DNA of 64,000 nucleotides from assembly GCA_017461235.1 (NCBI GenBank), contig JAFTYU010000036.1:62001-126000 (forward strand), written 5' to 3'. Below, piece after piece: positions 44,047-52,213 of this stretch (its first letter is position 1; each line of letters opens with the position of its first letter). The notes beneath the pieces are model-generated. The model was given only the letters and a program-made list of their open reading frames with translations, had not been told where the DNA came from and made no database searches. The position numbers and the translations under genes were made by a program. The stretch is from Clostridia bacterium. Lineage in GTDB: Bacteria > Bacillota > Clostridia > Oscillospirales > Acutalibacteraceae.

Positions 44047-45299
44047 TAACCAAACAACCTCCCGAAAAATCCTTTTTTCTTTTTGGGCTTTTCTTCTTCG
44101 TGGGCTTCTTCTGCAACAAATACCGCTGTCGGTCCGTCATCTTCTTCAACGACAGCAAGTAACTCACCTTCTACCACGCTCTCGACTGTATCGGATTCAT
44201 CGGTAATTTCTTCTTTATCTGCCTGAGCCTGTGCTTCAATGTGCTCGGCTTCTTCAGCCTGAATTTCTGCCATTGCCTCAAAAATCTCACCCACAGCCTG
44301 AGCAAGCTCATTTTCCTGAGAATCGTCAGAAGGTTTGATATCTTCTTTGATTTTTGAAAGATCTATATCATCCTCTTCATAATCTTCCGGAAGTGCTTCA
44401 AAAAGACCTTCGGCAAAGGCTTTGGGGTTGAAGGGTTGTAAATCGTCAATACCTTCACCCACACCGATGAATTTAACGGGCACTTTAAGGTCATTCTTTA
44501 TGGAAAGAACTACACCGCCGCGGGCTGTACCGTCAAGCTTAGTAAGAATAATACCTGTTATCTCTGCAATTTTTGCGAATTCACGAGCCTGATTAACCGC
44601 GTTCTGACCTGTAGTAGCATCAAGAACAAGCAAAACCTCGCGGTCAGAATAAGGAAGCTCACGGTCAATAACTCTGTAAATCTTCCCTAATTCATCCATA
44701 AGGTTTTTCTTATTATGAAGTCTTCCTGCAGTATCACAAATTATTATTTCTGTGCCACGGGCTTTTGCTGCAGAAATAGTATCAAATATAACCGCCGCAG
44801 GGTCTGCACCTTCTTTATGTTTAACGATATCAACACCTGCGCGCTCTGCCCATACGTCAAGCTGGTCAATAGCTGCCGCACGGAAAGTGTCCGCCGCGGC
44901 AAGAATAACGCTCTTACCTTCCGCCTTATACCGTGCGGCAAGCTTGCCGATTGTTGTGGTTTTACCTACACCGTTAACGCCAATGACAAGTATAACCGAA
45001 GGAATGGTTATAAGACCCATATCCTCGCCGCCTTCAAGCATATCCGCAACGATATCCTTGATTTCGGTTTTAACATCCGCAGGATTTTTAATACCTTTTT
45101 TACGAACAATGTCATTAAGACGAAGTGTAATTTCCGACGCAGTAGAAACGCCAACGTCACCCATTACAAGTGCTTCTTCAAGCTCATCAAAAAGTTCCTG
45201 GTCAATGGATGTATAACTATCAAGAACATTATCAATAGCACCTGATACATTTTTTCTTGTTTTTCTTAATCCGAAGTTTATTTTCTTAAAAATTCCCAA
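44046..45299 (-). CDS. ftsY: Signal recognition particle receptor FtsY with C-terminal acidic extension
   Basis: 417 aa with a TTG start after AAGGAG. FtsY docks ribosome-SRP complexes at the membrane. The N domain begins at once with MGIFKKINFGLRKTRKNVSG; there is no N-terminal acidic A domain. The G domain has VNGVGKTTTIGKLA, DTFRAAAIDQL, DTAGRLHNKKNL, TKLDGTARGG and FIGVGEGIDDLQPF. After it, residues about 305-405 form a Glu/Asp/Ala-rich tail ending in KPKKKKGFFGRLFG, like an amphipathic membrane-binding helix. Placing the acidic region at the C-terminus is unusual. It lies upstream of rdgB and is separated from smc by a MITE-like element. Confidence 0.94.
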   Translation of the reverse strand: MGIFKKINFGLRKTRKNVSGAIDNVLDSYTSIDQELFDELEEALVMGDVGVSTASEITLRLNDIVRKKGIKNPADVKTEIKDIVADMLEGGEDMGLITIPSVILVIGVNGVGKTTTIGKLAARYKAEGKSVILAAADTFRAAAIDQLDVWAERAGVDIVKHKEGADPAAVIFDTISAAKARGTEIIICDTAGRLHNKKNLMDELGKIYRVIDRELPYSDREVLLVLDATTGQNAVNQAREFAKIAEITGIILTKLDGTARGGVVLSIKNDLKVPVKFIGVGEGIDDLQPFNPKAFAEGLFEALPEDYEEDDIDLSKIKEDIKPSDDSQENELAQAVGEIFEAMAEIQAEEAEHIEAQAQADKEEITDESDTVESVVEGELLAVVEEDDGPTAVFVAEEAHEEEKPKKKKGFFGRLFG

Positions 45300-45320
45300 A
45301 TGAAAAACTCCTTTTTTCAG

Positions 45321-45350
45321 TTAGGAGTTAGGAGTTAGGAGTGAGGAGTT
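45321..45350. repeat. Heptamer tandem repeat (TTAGGAG)
   Basis: Four copies of TTAGGAG, the fourth reading TGAGGAG, immediately beside the left inverted repeat of the MITE-like element. A similar heptamer run (TGCATTC/TGCATTT, three copies, about 45634-45654) lies beyond the right end. Confidence 0.75.
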
Positions 45351-45352
45351 AA

Positions 45353-45626
45353 GGGGCACTTCGTGCCGATTATAACCGAAACACTCATTCCTTTTTACTC
45401 TTAGCTCTTAGTTGTATGATTAATATATTTCTGAATGGGTCTGTACTTCGGTACGCATAGGTGCGAACCCTACCGTGGTTTATTTTTCTATCATACTGAA
45501 GAATAACCACAAAATAACCACCCACCACCGCTAACGCGGTATCCCTCCCTATTTCATCACAGATTAAACAGGGATGATAATTTTTGCATTACTGCAACTT
45601 AATCTATAATCGGCACGAAGTGCCCC
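45353..45626. mobile_element. MITE-like element, 274 bp with perfect 22-bp terminal inverted repeats
   Basis: GGGGCACTTCGTGCCG then ATTATA at 45353-45374 is the exact reverse complement of 45605-45626. The interior carries hairpins: GTAC-TTCG-GTAC, GTGGTT...AACCAC and CCGC-TAAC-GCGG. It has no transposase or credible ORF. Each inverted repeat reads TATAAT outward at its inner edge and contains a GGCAC-GAA-GTGCC hairpin. It sits between smc and ftsY, genes usually adjacent in one operon. No clear target-site duplication was seen; the flanks carry heptamer repeats. Together this fits a non-autonomous element. Confidence 0.7.
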
Positions 45627-45653
45627 GAAATTTTGCATTCTGCATTTTGCATT

Positions 45654-48600
45654 TTACGTCAGGTCAAACTTACTCGCCATCTCTGCTGTCTTAAGTTCAA
45701 GAAGTTTCGACACGCCCTTCTCCTGCATAGTTACACCGTAAAGCATATCTGCTTCTTCCATTGTACCGCGACGATGTGTAATAAGGATAAACTGTGTATT
45801 ATCCGTCATACGGCGCACATAGGAAGCATATCTGGCAACGTTTACATCGTCAAGAGCTGCTTCAACTTCGTCGAATATACAGAAGGGACAAGGATTGATT
45901 TTAAGAATTGCAAAAAGAAGTGCGATTGCAGAAAGACCCTTTTCACCACCCGAAAGGAGTGAAATGTTCTGAACATTTTTGCCGGGCGGCTGAACCTTAA
46001 TATCAATATCACATTCAAGAACGTCATTCTCATCAGTTAGCACAAGCGACGCTTTACCGCCACCGAAAAGTTCTGCAAAGGTCTGATCGAAACTAAAGTT
46101 AATTTTGTCAAACTGCTCTTTAAACTGAACGCCCATTTTTCCTGTTAGCTCATTAATAAGCTTTATGAGTTCGGCTTTTGATTTTTCCACGTCATTGACC
46201 TGACCGTGCATAAAACTGTAGCGCTCGGAAACCTCTTTATATTCTTCAATTGCCGCAACATTAACATTACCTAACCCGCGGATTTTTCCCTTAAGCTCGT
46301 TAAGTCGTTTTTTAGCTTCGGGAACGTCTTCAATAACAATATTAAGTTCTTCTGCTTCACGTCTGGTAAGCTCATATTCGTCGTAGAGTTTATTTGATAT
46401 ATCATCAAACTCTTTTTGCATCGTATCGCGACGTTCTGTAAGACGTGCCTTCTCACCACCGAGTTTTTCGCGTTCTTCGGTTTTTTCACGTTCAAGAAGA
46501 CGAAGCTTACCTGTTTCTTGCTCAAACTGTTCACGTTTGGCAATCTCTGCGGCAATTTTCTCTTTAGAGAGTGCGCTCTGTTCTCTGAGTCCTGCGGCTT
46601 CTGTATTAAGAACTTCGATACGGTTTCTTATTTCTTCATTTTTGAGCCTTATTTCTTCAATCTCATCATTAAGCTGTGAAAGTTTATCTTTATGACTTGT
46701 GCTTCTGCCCTGAAGTCTTACAATTTCTTCCTGTTTTGCTTCTGTCTCTTTTTGAGCAGTAGCAATTTCAAGATTAATATCAGCCGCATCAGCAGTTAGT
46801 TTTTCGCGTTTTTCTCTTAAACTTTCACGGTCACCCGTAAGTGCAGAAAGCTCAGTTTCGACCTCTTCCATTTCTTTCTGAAGTTGAGAAAGCTTTTCTT
46901 TGGCACCTGAAGCATTGTGATTGATTGTTTCAATACGACCCTTAAGCTGTGCTCTTTCATCCAATGCTTGCTGACGGGCATCAAAAAGGTTTTTAAGATT
47001 GCCATCTTTAAGAGCGAGAACACCTTCAACTCTTATTTTTTCTTCGCCTAAAGATGTGATTTCTGCTTTACAGCCTTCAAGCTCCGCAGTAACTGCCGAA
47101 CAATTTTCCTGTTGCAGCTGAACATCTTTAAGTAACATTTCAAGCTTATCTGAAAGCTCATCACATTCACTTTTAAGTCTTTCAAGCTCGTTACCACGAC
47201 TTAAAATACCGGCGTTCTGGAGCTTTGCACCGCCGGTCATAGAACCACCTGCGTTAACAACCTGACCGTCAAGGGTTACGATTTTAAATTTATAATTGAA
47301 TTTCTTCGCAATTGCGATTGCGGCATCAAGATCTTCCGCCACAACTGTTCTGCCGAGAAGTGAATTTATAATTTCGACGTACTTACTCTGGAAAACAACA
47401 AGCTTTGATGCGATATTCACATAACCGTAACAGTCATCGAGACCTTTTTCTTCCATAACCTTGCCCTTGATGGCAGTAAGCGGAAGGAATGTGGCTCTGC
47501 CTACCCTGCTCTCTTTAAGATATCCGATAGCTTTTTTTGCATCGTTTTCGGTTTCGGTAATAATATTCTGAATCTGGGCACCGAGAGCAGTTTCAATAGC
47601 CAAGGAATATTTATCGCTGACACTGATAATCTGTGAAACAGGTGCGTGAATGCCCTTAAGTGTACCGCGGCGTACCTCACGCATAACCGCCTTAACACTA
47701 CCCTGATAACCTTCCATATTTTTTTCTAAATCGGAAAGCATATTCAAACGGGATTGCTTAACGTGTATCTCATTACGCAAAGCATTCTCCTGCTCTTTTA
47801 ATTTTTCAAGTTTTTCAAGACGCTTTGATGCGAGCAGCTCAACACCCGAAAGGGAGTTGTTAAGCTCTGTGCTTCTTTCCTTGATTTTTTCAAGTTCTTC
47901 GCACACTTCATCCTTTTCTTTAACAAGAGCATCAATAATAGGCTGTTGTGTTTCCTGCGCATCATCAATAACTTTAATTCTGTTTTCAATTTCTTCAACA
48001 GAAGATGCGGCAGTGGAAACAGTAACTCGGTTATCCGCAATCTGAAGTGAAAGAGCAGATACTTTTTCCGAAAGCTCAACACTACGTTGAGCAGATTTGC
48101 TGTTTTCATCACTGAGCGATTCAAGCTCTGCGGAAAAAGATTCAAGTTCGCGACGTTTTGCATCGATTACTTCAGCAAGCTCGGAAATAACCTTTTCGGC
48201 ATCGCCTATCTGTTTTGCGATTTCAGTATCTGTATCGTTTTCTTCAGTTTTTTCGCGTTCTATACGTTGTATTGTTTCGTTGTTATGCTCGATAGTATTT
48301 TCCTGAACGGCAACCTGACTTTCAAGCAATGCCGCTTGCTCTTCAAGTTGAGTTGATGCACGTCTTATTTCATCAACGGCTATTGTGATTTTCTGTGAAT
48401 CAACAATGGCTGAGTCAATTTTTTCAGTTATTTCATCAAGTACCTTGCACACATCGTTGTACTGTGCATCGGTTATTGTAATTTTCTTTTCATATTCTCG
48501 CAAATCGTTCTTTGTTTTTTCGATGGTATAGAGCCAAAGACCGATTTCGAGATTTTTCTTCTCTCCTGCATATTCAAGAAATTTCTGTGCTTTTTCACTC

Positions 48601-49223
48601 TGAATTTTCAAAGGTCCTACGCGCGACTCAAGTTCGGTAAGGATATCTCTCAATCTTAAAAGATTTTCTTCTGCCTGATTAAGACGGCGCATAGCATCTG
48701 CACGACGGTATCTGTAATGAGAGATACCTGCGGCTTCTTCAAGCATATCACGGCGATCTTCTGATTTTCCGGATATAAGTGTTTCAACTTTACCCTGACT
48801 AATCATTGAATAACCATCACGACCAAGACCGGTATCCATAAACAATTCGTGTATATCCCTGAGCCTTGCCTGTTCGCCGTTTATTCTGTATTCACTTTCT
48901 CCGGAACGGTAATAACGTCTTGTAACAGTAACTGTCTTTTCAGCGTTATTGAGTGCCATATCGGAATTATCAAGTTTTAAGGTTACTTCTGCGAAACCTA
49001 CCGCACGTCGTGAATCGGTACCGCTGAAAATGACGTCCTCCATTTTGGAGCCTCGAAGATTTTTTGTTGACTGTTCACCAAGAACCCAACGCATAGCATC
49101 GGAAAGATTACTCTTACCGCTACCGTTGGGGCCAACAACAGCCGTTATGCCTTTGCCGAAATCAAGAACCGTCTTGTCCGGAAAGGATTTGAAACCTTGC
49201 ATTTCAATGGCTTTAAGATACAT
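45654..49223 (-). CDS. smc: Chromosome segregation protein SMC
   Basis: 1189 aa, full length. SMC, with ScpA/ScpB, compacts and segregates the chromosome. The N-terminal ATPase half has GPNGSGKSNLSDAMRWVLGE. Two long coiled coils (about 170-500 and 680-1020) flank the hinge (about 505-670, including GSMTGGAKLQNAGILSRG). The C-terminal half has the signature LLSGGEKGLSAIALLFAI and Walker B CPFCIFDEVEAALDD. The start follows AAAGGTCG and abuts the radical SAM gene stop. It belongs to the rnc-radical SAM-smc-ftsY cluster. Confidence 0.97.
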   Translation of the reverse strand: MYLKAIEMQGFKSFPDKTVLDFGKGITAVVGPNGSGKSNLSDAMRWVLGEQSTKNLRGSKMEDVIFSGTDSRRAVGFAEVTLKLDNSDMALNNAEKTVTVTRRYYRSGESEYRINGEQARLRDIHELFMDTGLGRDGYSMISQGKVETLISGKSEDRRDMLEEAAGISHYRYRRADAMRRLNQAEENLLRLRDILTELESRVGPLKIQSEKAQKFLEYAGEKKNLEIGLWLYTIEKTKNDLREYEKKITITDAQYNDVCKVLDEITEKIDSAIVDSQKITIAVDEIRRASTQLEEQAALLESQVAVQENTIEHNNETIQRIEREKTEENDTDTEIAKQIGDAEKVISELAEVIDAKRRELESFSAELESLSDENSKSAQRSVELSEKVSALSLQIADNRVTVSTAASSVEEIENRIKVIDDAQETQQPIIDALVKEKDEVCEELEKIKERSTELNNSLSGVELLASKRLEKLEKLKEQENALRNEIHVKQSRLNMLSDLEKNMEGYQGSVKAVMREVRRGTLKGIHAPVSQIISVSDKYSLAIETALGAQIQNIITETENDAKKAIGYLKESRVGRATFLPLTAIKGKVMEEKGLDDCYGYVNIASKLVVFQSKYVEIINSLLGRTVVAEDLDAAIAIAKKFNYKFKIVTLDGQVVNAGGSMTGGAKLQNAGILSRGNELERLKSECDELSDKLEMLLKDVQLQQENCSAVTAELEGCKAEITSLGEEKIRVEGVLALKDGNLKNLFDARQQALDERAQLKGRIETINHNASGAKEKLSQLQKEMEEVETELSALTGDRESLREKREKLTADAADINLEIATAQKETEAKQEEIVRLQGRSTSHKDKLSQLNDEIEEIRLKNEEIRNRIEVLNTEAAGLREQSALSKEKIAAEIAKREQFEQETGKLRLLEREKTEEREKLGGEKARLTERRDTMQKEFDDISNKLYDEYELTRREAEELNIVIEDVPEAKKRLNELKGKIRGLGNVNVAAIEEYKEVSERYSFMHGQVNDVEKSKAELIKLINELTGKMGVQFKEQFDKINFSFDQTFAELFGGGKASLVLTDENDVLECDIDIKVQPPGKNVQNISLLSGGEKGLSAIALLFAILKINPCPFCIFDEVEAALDDVNVARYASYVRRMTDNTQFILITHRRGTMEEADMLYGVTMQEKGVSKLLELKTAEMASKFDLT

Positions 49224-50225
49224 TTATTTTCGACCTTTCAGTTTTAATTCGTACTTACTTAGACTTTCATCACCTTTTACGGTGATTATATACCCTTCTT
49301 TTAAAAGCTCGGATTTATTACATCCTTTGTGACCTGTCATTTTTGATATTTCAGAAGGGTTCACAAAAACAGTAAATTCATTTTCATTGCGACTGTTTTT
49401 AAGTTCATTTTTTAAAATATCAAGATATATTGCCGACTCACAAAGCTCTCCGAATGCGGGATGATATGCCCCTGCAATAAAACCTTCTTCCACGTTACCG
49501 CCAGAGTGCAGACCCAGACGAATAACCTTTATGTTATTATCGTGAAATTTTTTCAGAAGTACGGCACATATATGAACCGCATTTTCAAGCGTTTGTGGGG
49601 CGTATTTTCCTTTTTTATACAGTTCTCCCAACTCAGTTCCTTCAAGAACTACCGTAGGATAAATCCTGACAGTATCGGGCTTCAGCGATATTATATCATC
49701 GCTTGTTTTCAGCGTTTTTTCGTCTGTGTCCCCCAAAAGTCCCGTCATCATCTGAAGACCTAATGAAAAGCCTTTTTCTTTTATAAGCTTTGAAGCGTTT
49801 ATAATATCCTGTCGGGTATGTCCCCTTTTATTGAATTTTAAAACTTCATCATCAGTACTCTGTGCACCTAATTCAATTGATTTGACGCCGTATTTTTTTA
49901 AAATACCGAGAACTTCTTCATCAATTGCATCGGGTCTTGTGGAAATACGCACGCCGTTGAAGTAACCCGCATCAATAAAGGGTTTACTGGCTTCAAGAAG
50001 GGATATCATATAGACCCTGGGTATAGCCGTAAAACTGCCGCCGAAAAAAGCGACTTCCGTATCAAGCGGTTCATTTTTATCCTTTACGGCATTACGAAGA
50101 GTTTCGGTCACACAATCGGGAGTCAAAGACTTCACCGACCCGGATATTGTCTTCTGGTTACAAAAAGAACATTGATGCGGACATCCCATATGGGGAACAA
50201 ATAAAGAAATATTTGCGTGCTTCAT
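49224..50225 (-). CDS. Radical SAM protein, Elp3-like
   Basis: 333 aa. The 4Fe-4S/SAM motif is read in VPHMGCPHQCSFCNQKTIS, with Cys spacing C-x4-C-x2-C. Further parts are EVAFFGGSFTAIP, GVRISTRPDAID, SIELGAQSTDDEVLK and the HTRQDI region, resembling Elp3/oxygen-independent coproporphyrinogen-type radical SAM proteins. It lacks the acetyltransferase domain of true Elp3. A gene of this type is found between rnc and smc in many Clostridia; function is not established. The ATG overlaps the rnc stop (ATGA). Confidence 0.88.
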   Translation of the reverse strand: MKHANISLFVPHMGCPHQCSFCNQKTISGSVKSLTPDCVTETLRNAVKDKNEPLDTEVAFFGGSFTAIPRVYMISLLEASKPFIDAGYFNGVRISTRPDAIDEEVLGILKKYGVKSIELGAQSTDDEVLKFNKRGHTRQDIINASKLIKEKGFSLGLQMMTGLLGDTDEKTLKTSDDIISLKPDTVRIYPTVVLEGTELGELYKKGKYAPQTLENAVHICAVLLKKFHDNNIKVIRLGLHSGGNVEEGFIAGAYHPAFGELCESAIYLDILKNELKNSRNENEFTVFVNPSEISKMTGHKGCNKSELLKEGYIITVKGDESLSKYELKLKGRK

Positions 50226-50893
50226 CTCTTTATTTTCAAAAGAGCATTGCCTGCCGCGGCTTGTTCTGCTTCTTTTTTACTTTTGCCTTCACCTTCACCT
50301 ATAACTTCGCCGTTAAGCTTAACAACAAAAGAAAAAACCTTTTCGTGGTCGGGGCCGCTTTCGCCAATCTCTTCATAAACAATGGTATTACCCTTGTTTT
50401 TTTGTATTTCTTCCTGTAAAAGAGATTTGTTATCCTTGAAATTTGCCTCGCGTTTAACCGCATCTTTAATAAACCCGAGTATATAGGGTTTCACCGCATC
50501 GATTCCGCCGTCAAGATACATTGCCGCTATAACTGCTTCAAAAGCATCGGAAACAATGGAAGGACGATTTCTGCCACCGGAATGTTCTTCGCCCTTGCCC
50601 ATAAAAATGTACTCACCGAGAGAAATCTTTTCAGCAAACTTAAAAAGAGATTTCTCGCAGACAACTGCGGCTCTGAGTTTTGTAAGCTCGCCTTCGGGGC
50701 GACCCTTAAACTGTGAAAAAAGATATTCCGCAGTAACAAAACCCAGAACAGAGTCACCTAAAAACTCAAGGCGCTCATTGTCGTGGGGCATTTTATTTTC
50801 ATTAGCGTATGATGAATGTGTAAGTGCCGTTTTGAGCAATTCTTTATCATTGAATTCATAACCGATAATTGCTTCAAAATCTGTAATACTCAT
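50222..50893 (-). CDS. rnc: Ribonuclease III
   Basis: 223 aa. RNase III cuts double-stranded RNA, including rRNA precursors. The catalytic signature ERLEFLGDSVLG is present, as is the second acidic site DAFEAVIAAMYLDGG. A C-terminal double-stranded RNA-binding domain (about 155-223) ends in GEGKSKKEAEQAAAGNALLK. The start follows AGAGG. It lies 9 bases after trmFO and overlaps the radical SAM gene. Confidence 0.97.
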   Translation of the reverse strand: MSITDFEAIIGYEFNDKELLKTALTHSSYANENKMPHDNERLEFLGDSVLGFVTAEYLFSQFKGRPEGELTKLRAAVVCEKSLFKFAEKISLGEYIFMGKGEEHSGGRNRPSIVSDAFEAVIAAMYLDGGIDAVKPYILGFIKDAVKREANFKDNKSLLQEEIQKNKGNTIVYEEIGESGPDHEKVFSFVVKLNGEVIGEGEGKSKKEAEQAAAGNALLKIKR

Positions 50894-50902
50894 AACAACC
50901 TC

Positions 50903-52213
50903 TTATAAATCAATAGTTTTAAAATAATCAAGACTACGTCGCGCAAGTGTTTCGTAACGCTCTTTTTTATCTTTTATGCGTTCGTCCAACGGATCTATTA
51001 TTCCGAACGCTGCTCCCATTGGCTGAAAATGCTTCACTGACTCATCTGAAATATATTGAGAAAGTGCACCAAGCATTGTGATTTTCGGAAGTAGTATAGG
51101 TTTTTCGCCCGAAAGCCTTCTTGCGGCGTTATACCCCGCAAGGATTCCTGACGATGCAGATTCCATATACCCTTCAACACCTGAAATCTGACCTGCAAAA
51201 TATATACGCGGTTCTTTTTTCAAACTGAAATCGTATGAAAGCAAACCCGGGGAATTAAGAAATGTATTGCGGTGCATTACACCGTAACGGACAAATTCAG
51301 CATTTTTAAGAGCAGGAAACATAGAAAAGACTCTTTTCTGTTCGGGAAATTTAAGGTTTGTCTGAAATCCCACAAGATTGTACATCGTACCGTCTTTATT
51401 TTCTTTTCTTAACTGCAAATTCGCCCAAGGTCGATGACCTGTTTTCGGATTTGTAAGTCCTACAGGCTTCAAAGGTCCGTAACGCATAGCATCCGCTCCC
51501 CTTGAAGCAAGCACTTCAATCGGCATACAACCTTCATAGACATCCTTTTTCTTATCAAAAGAATGCAGCTCGGCGCTTTCTGCACTTATAAGTGCTTCGT
51601 AAAACTCTTCGTATTGGGATTTATCAAGCGGACAGTTTATATAATCGTCTTCGCCGCCCCTGTCGTACCTTGACTGGGTAAAGGCGTTTTCCATATCTAT
51701 ACTTTCCGCAGTAACTATAGGTGCCGCCGCATCGTAAAAAGAGAGAAAATCTTTGCCGCAAAGCTCACCGACCTTCTGCGCCAATTCATCGGACATAAGC
51801 GGACCTGCCGATATAATCACAATTCCTTCCGAAGGTATCTCGGTAATTTCCTCACGAATAAGCTCTATATTTTCGTCACTTTCAACGGCTTTTGTTATTT
51901 CTTCCGAGAAAATGTCTCTGTCAACCGCTAACGCACCGCCTGCAGGAACTTTTGCCTTATCGGCGGCATCAAGACACACAGAACCGAAAAGGCGCATCTC
52001 CGCTTTTAAGAGACCTGCAGCTGAGCCTACACGCTCCGCCTTAAGAGAGTTTGAGCAAACAAGTTCCGCAAGCTTTTCGCTTTTATGAGCAGGTGAAAAT
52101 TTTTTAGGCTTCATCTCGTAAAGCTTCACCTTAACGCCGCGTTTACTCAACTGTTTAGCCGCTTCTACTCCTGCGAGTCCGCCGCCTATAACTACAGCCG
52201 TTTTATTATTCAT
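50903..52213 (-). CDS. trmFO: Folate-dependent tRNA (uracil-54) methyltransferase TrmFO
   Basis: 436 aa from the ATG at 52213 (AGGAAG 6 bases upstream; earlier in-frame starts lie within or before that site). TrmFO uses FAD and methylene-tetrahydrofolate to make m5U54 in tRNA. FAD site: AVVIGGGLAGVEAAKQL. Other family parts are LVCSNSLKAE, AGGALAVDRDIFSE, PLKPVGLTNPKTG and GQISGVEGYMESASSG. The start is 8 bases inside the topA 3' end, so the two are coupled. Confidence 0.95.
   Translation of the reverse strand: MNNKTAVVIGGGLAGVEAAKQLSKRGVKVKLYEMKPKKFSPAHKSEKLAELVCSNSLKAERVGSAAGLLKAEMRLFGSVCLDAADKAKVPAGGALAVDRDIFSEEITKAVESDENIELIREEITEIPSEGIVIISAGPLMSDELAQKVGELCGKDFLSFYDAAAPIVTAESIDMENAFTQSRYDRGGEDDYINCPLDKSQYEEFYEALISAESAELHSFDKKKDVYEGCMPIEVLASRGADAMRYGPLKPVGLTNPKTGHRPWANLQLRKENKDGTMYNLVGFQTNLKFPEQKRVFSMFPALKNAEFVRYGVMHRNTFLNSPGLLSYDFSLKKEPRIYFAGQISGVEGYMESASSGILAGYNAARRLSGEKPILLPKITMLGALSQYISDESVKHFQPMGAAFGIIDPLDERIKDKKERYETLARRSLDYFKTIDL

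Noticed and set aside
45440..45480. tRNA-like segment (GTAC-TTCG-GTAC and GGTGCGAACCCTACC)
   Set aside because: The arms do not fold into a complete cloverleaf and it lies inside the MITE-like element.
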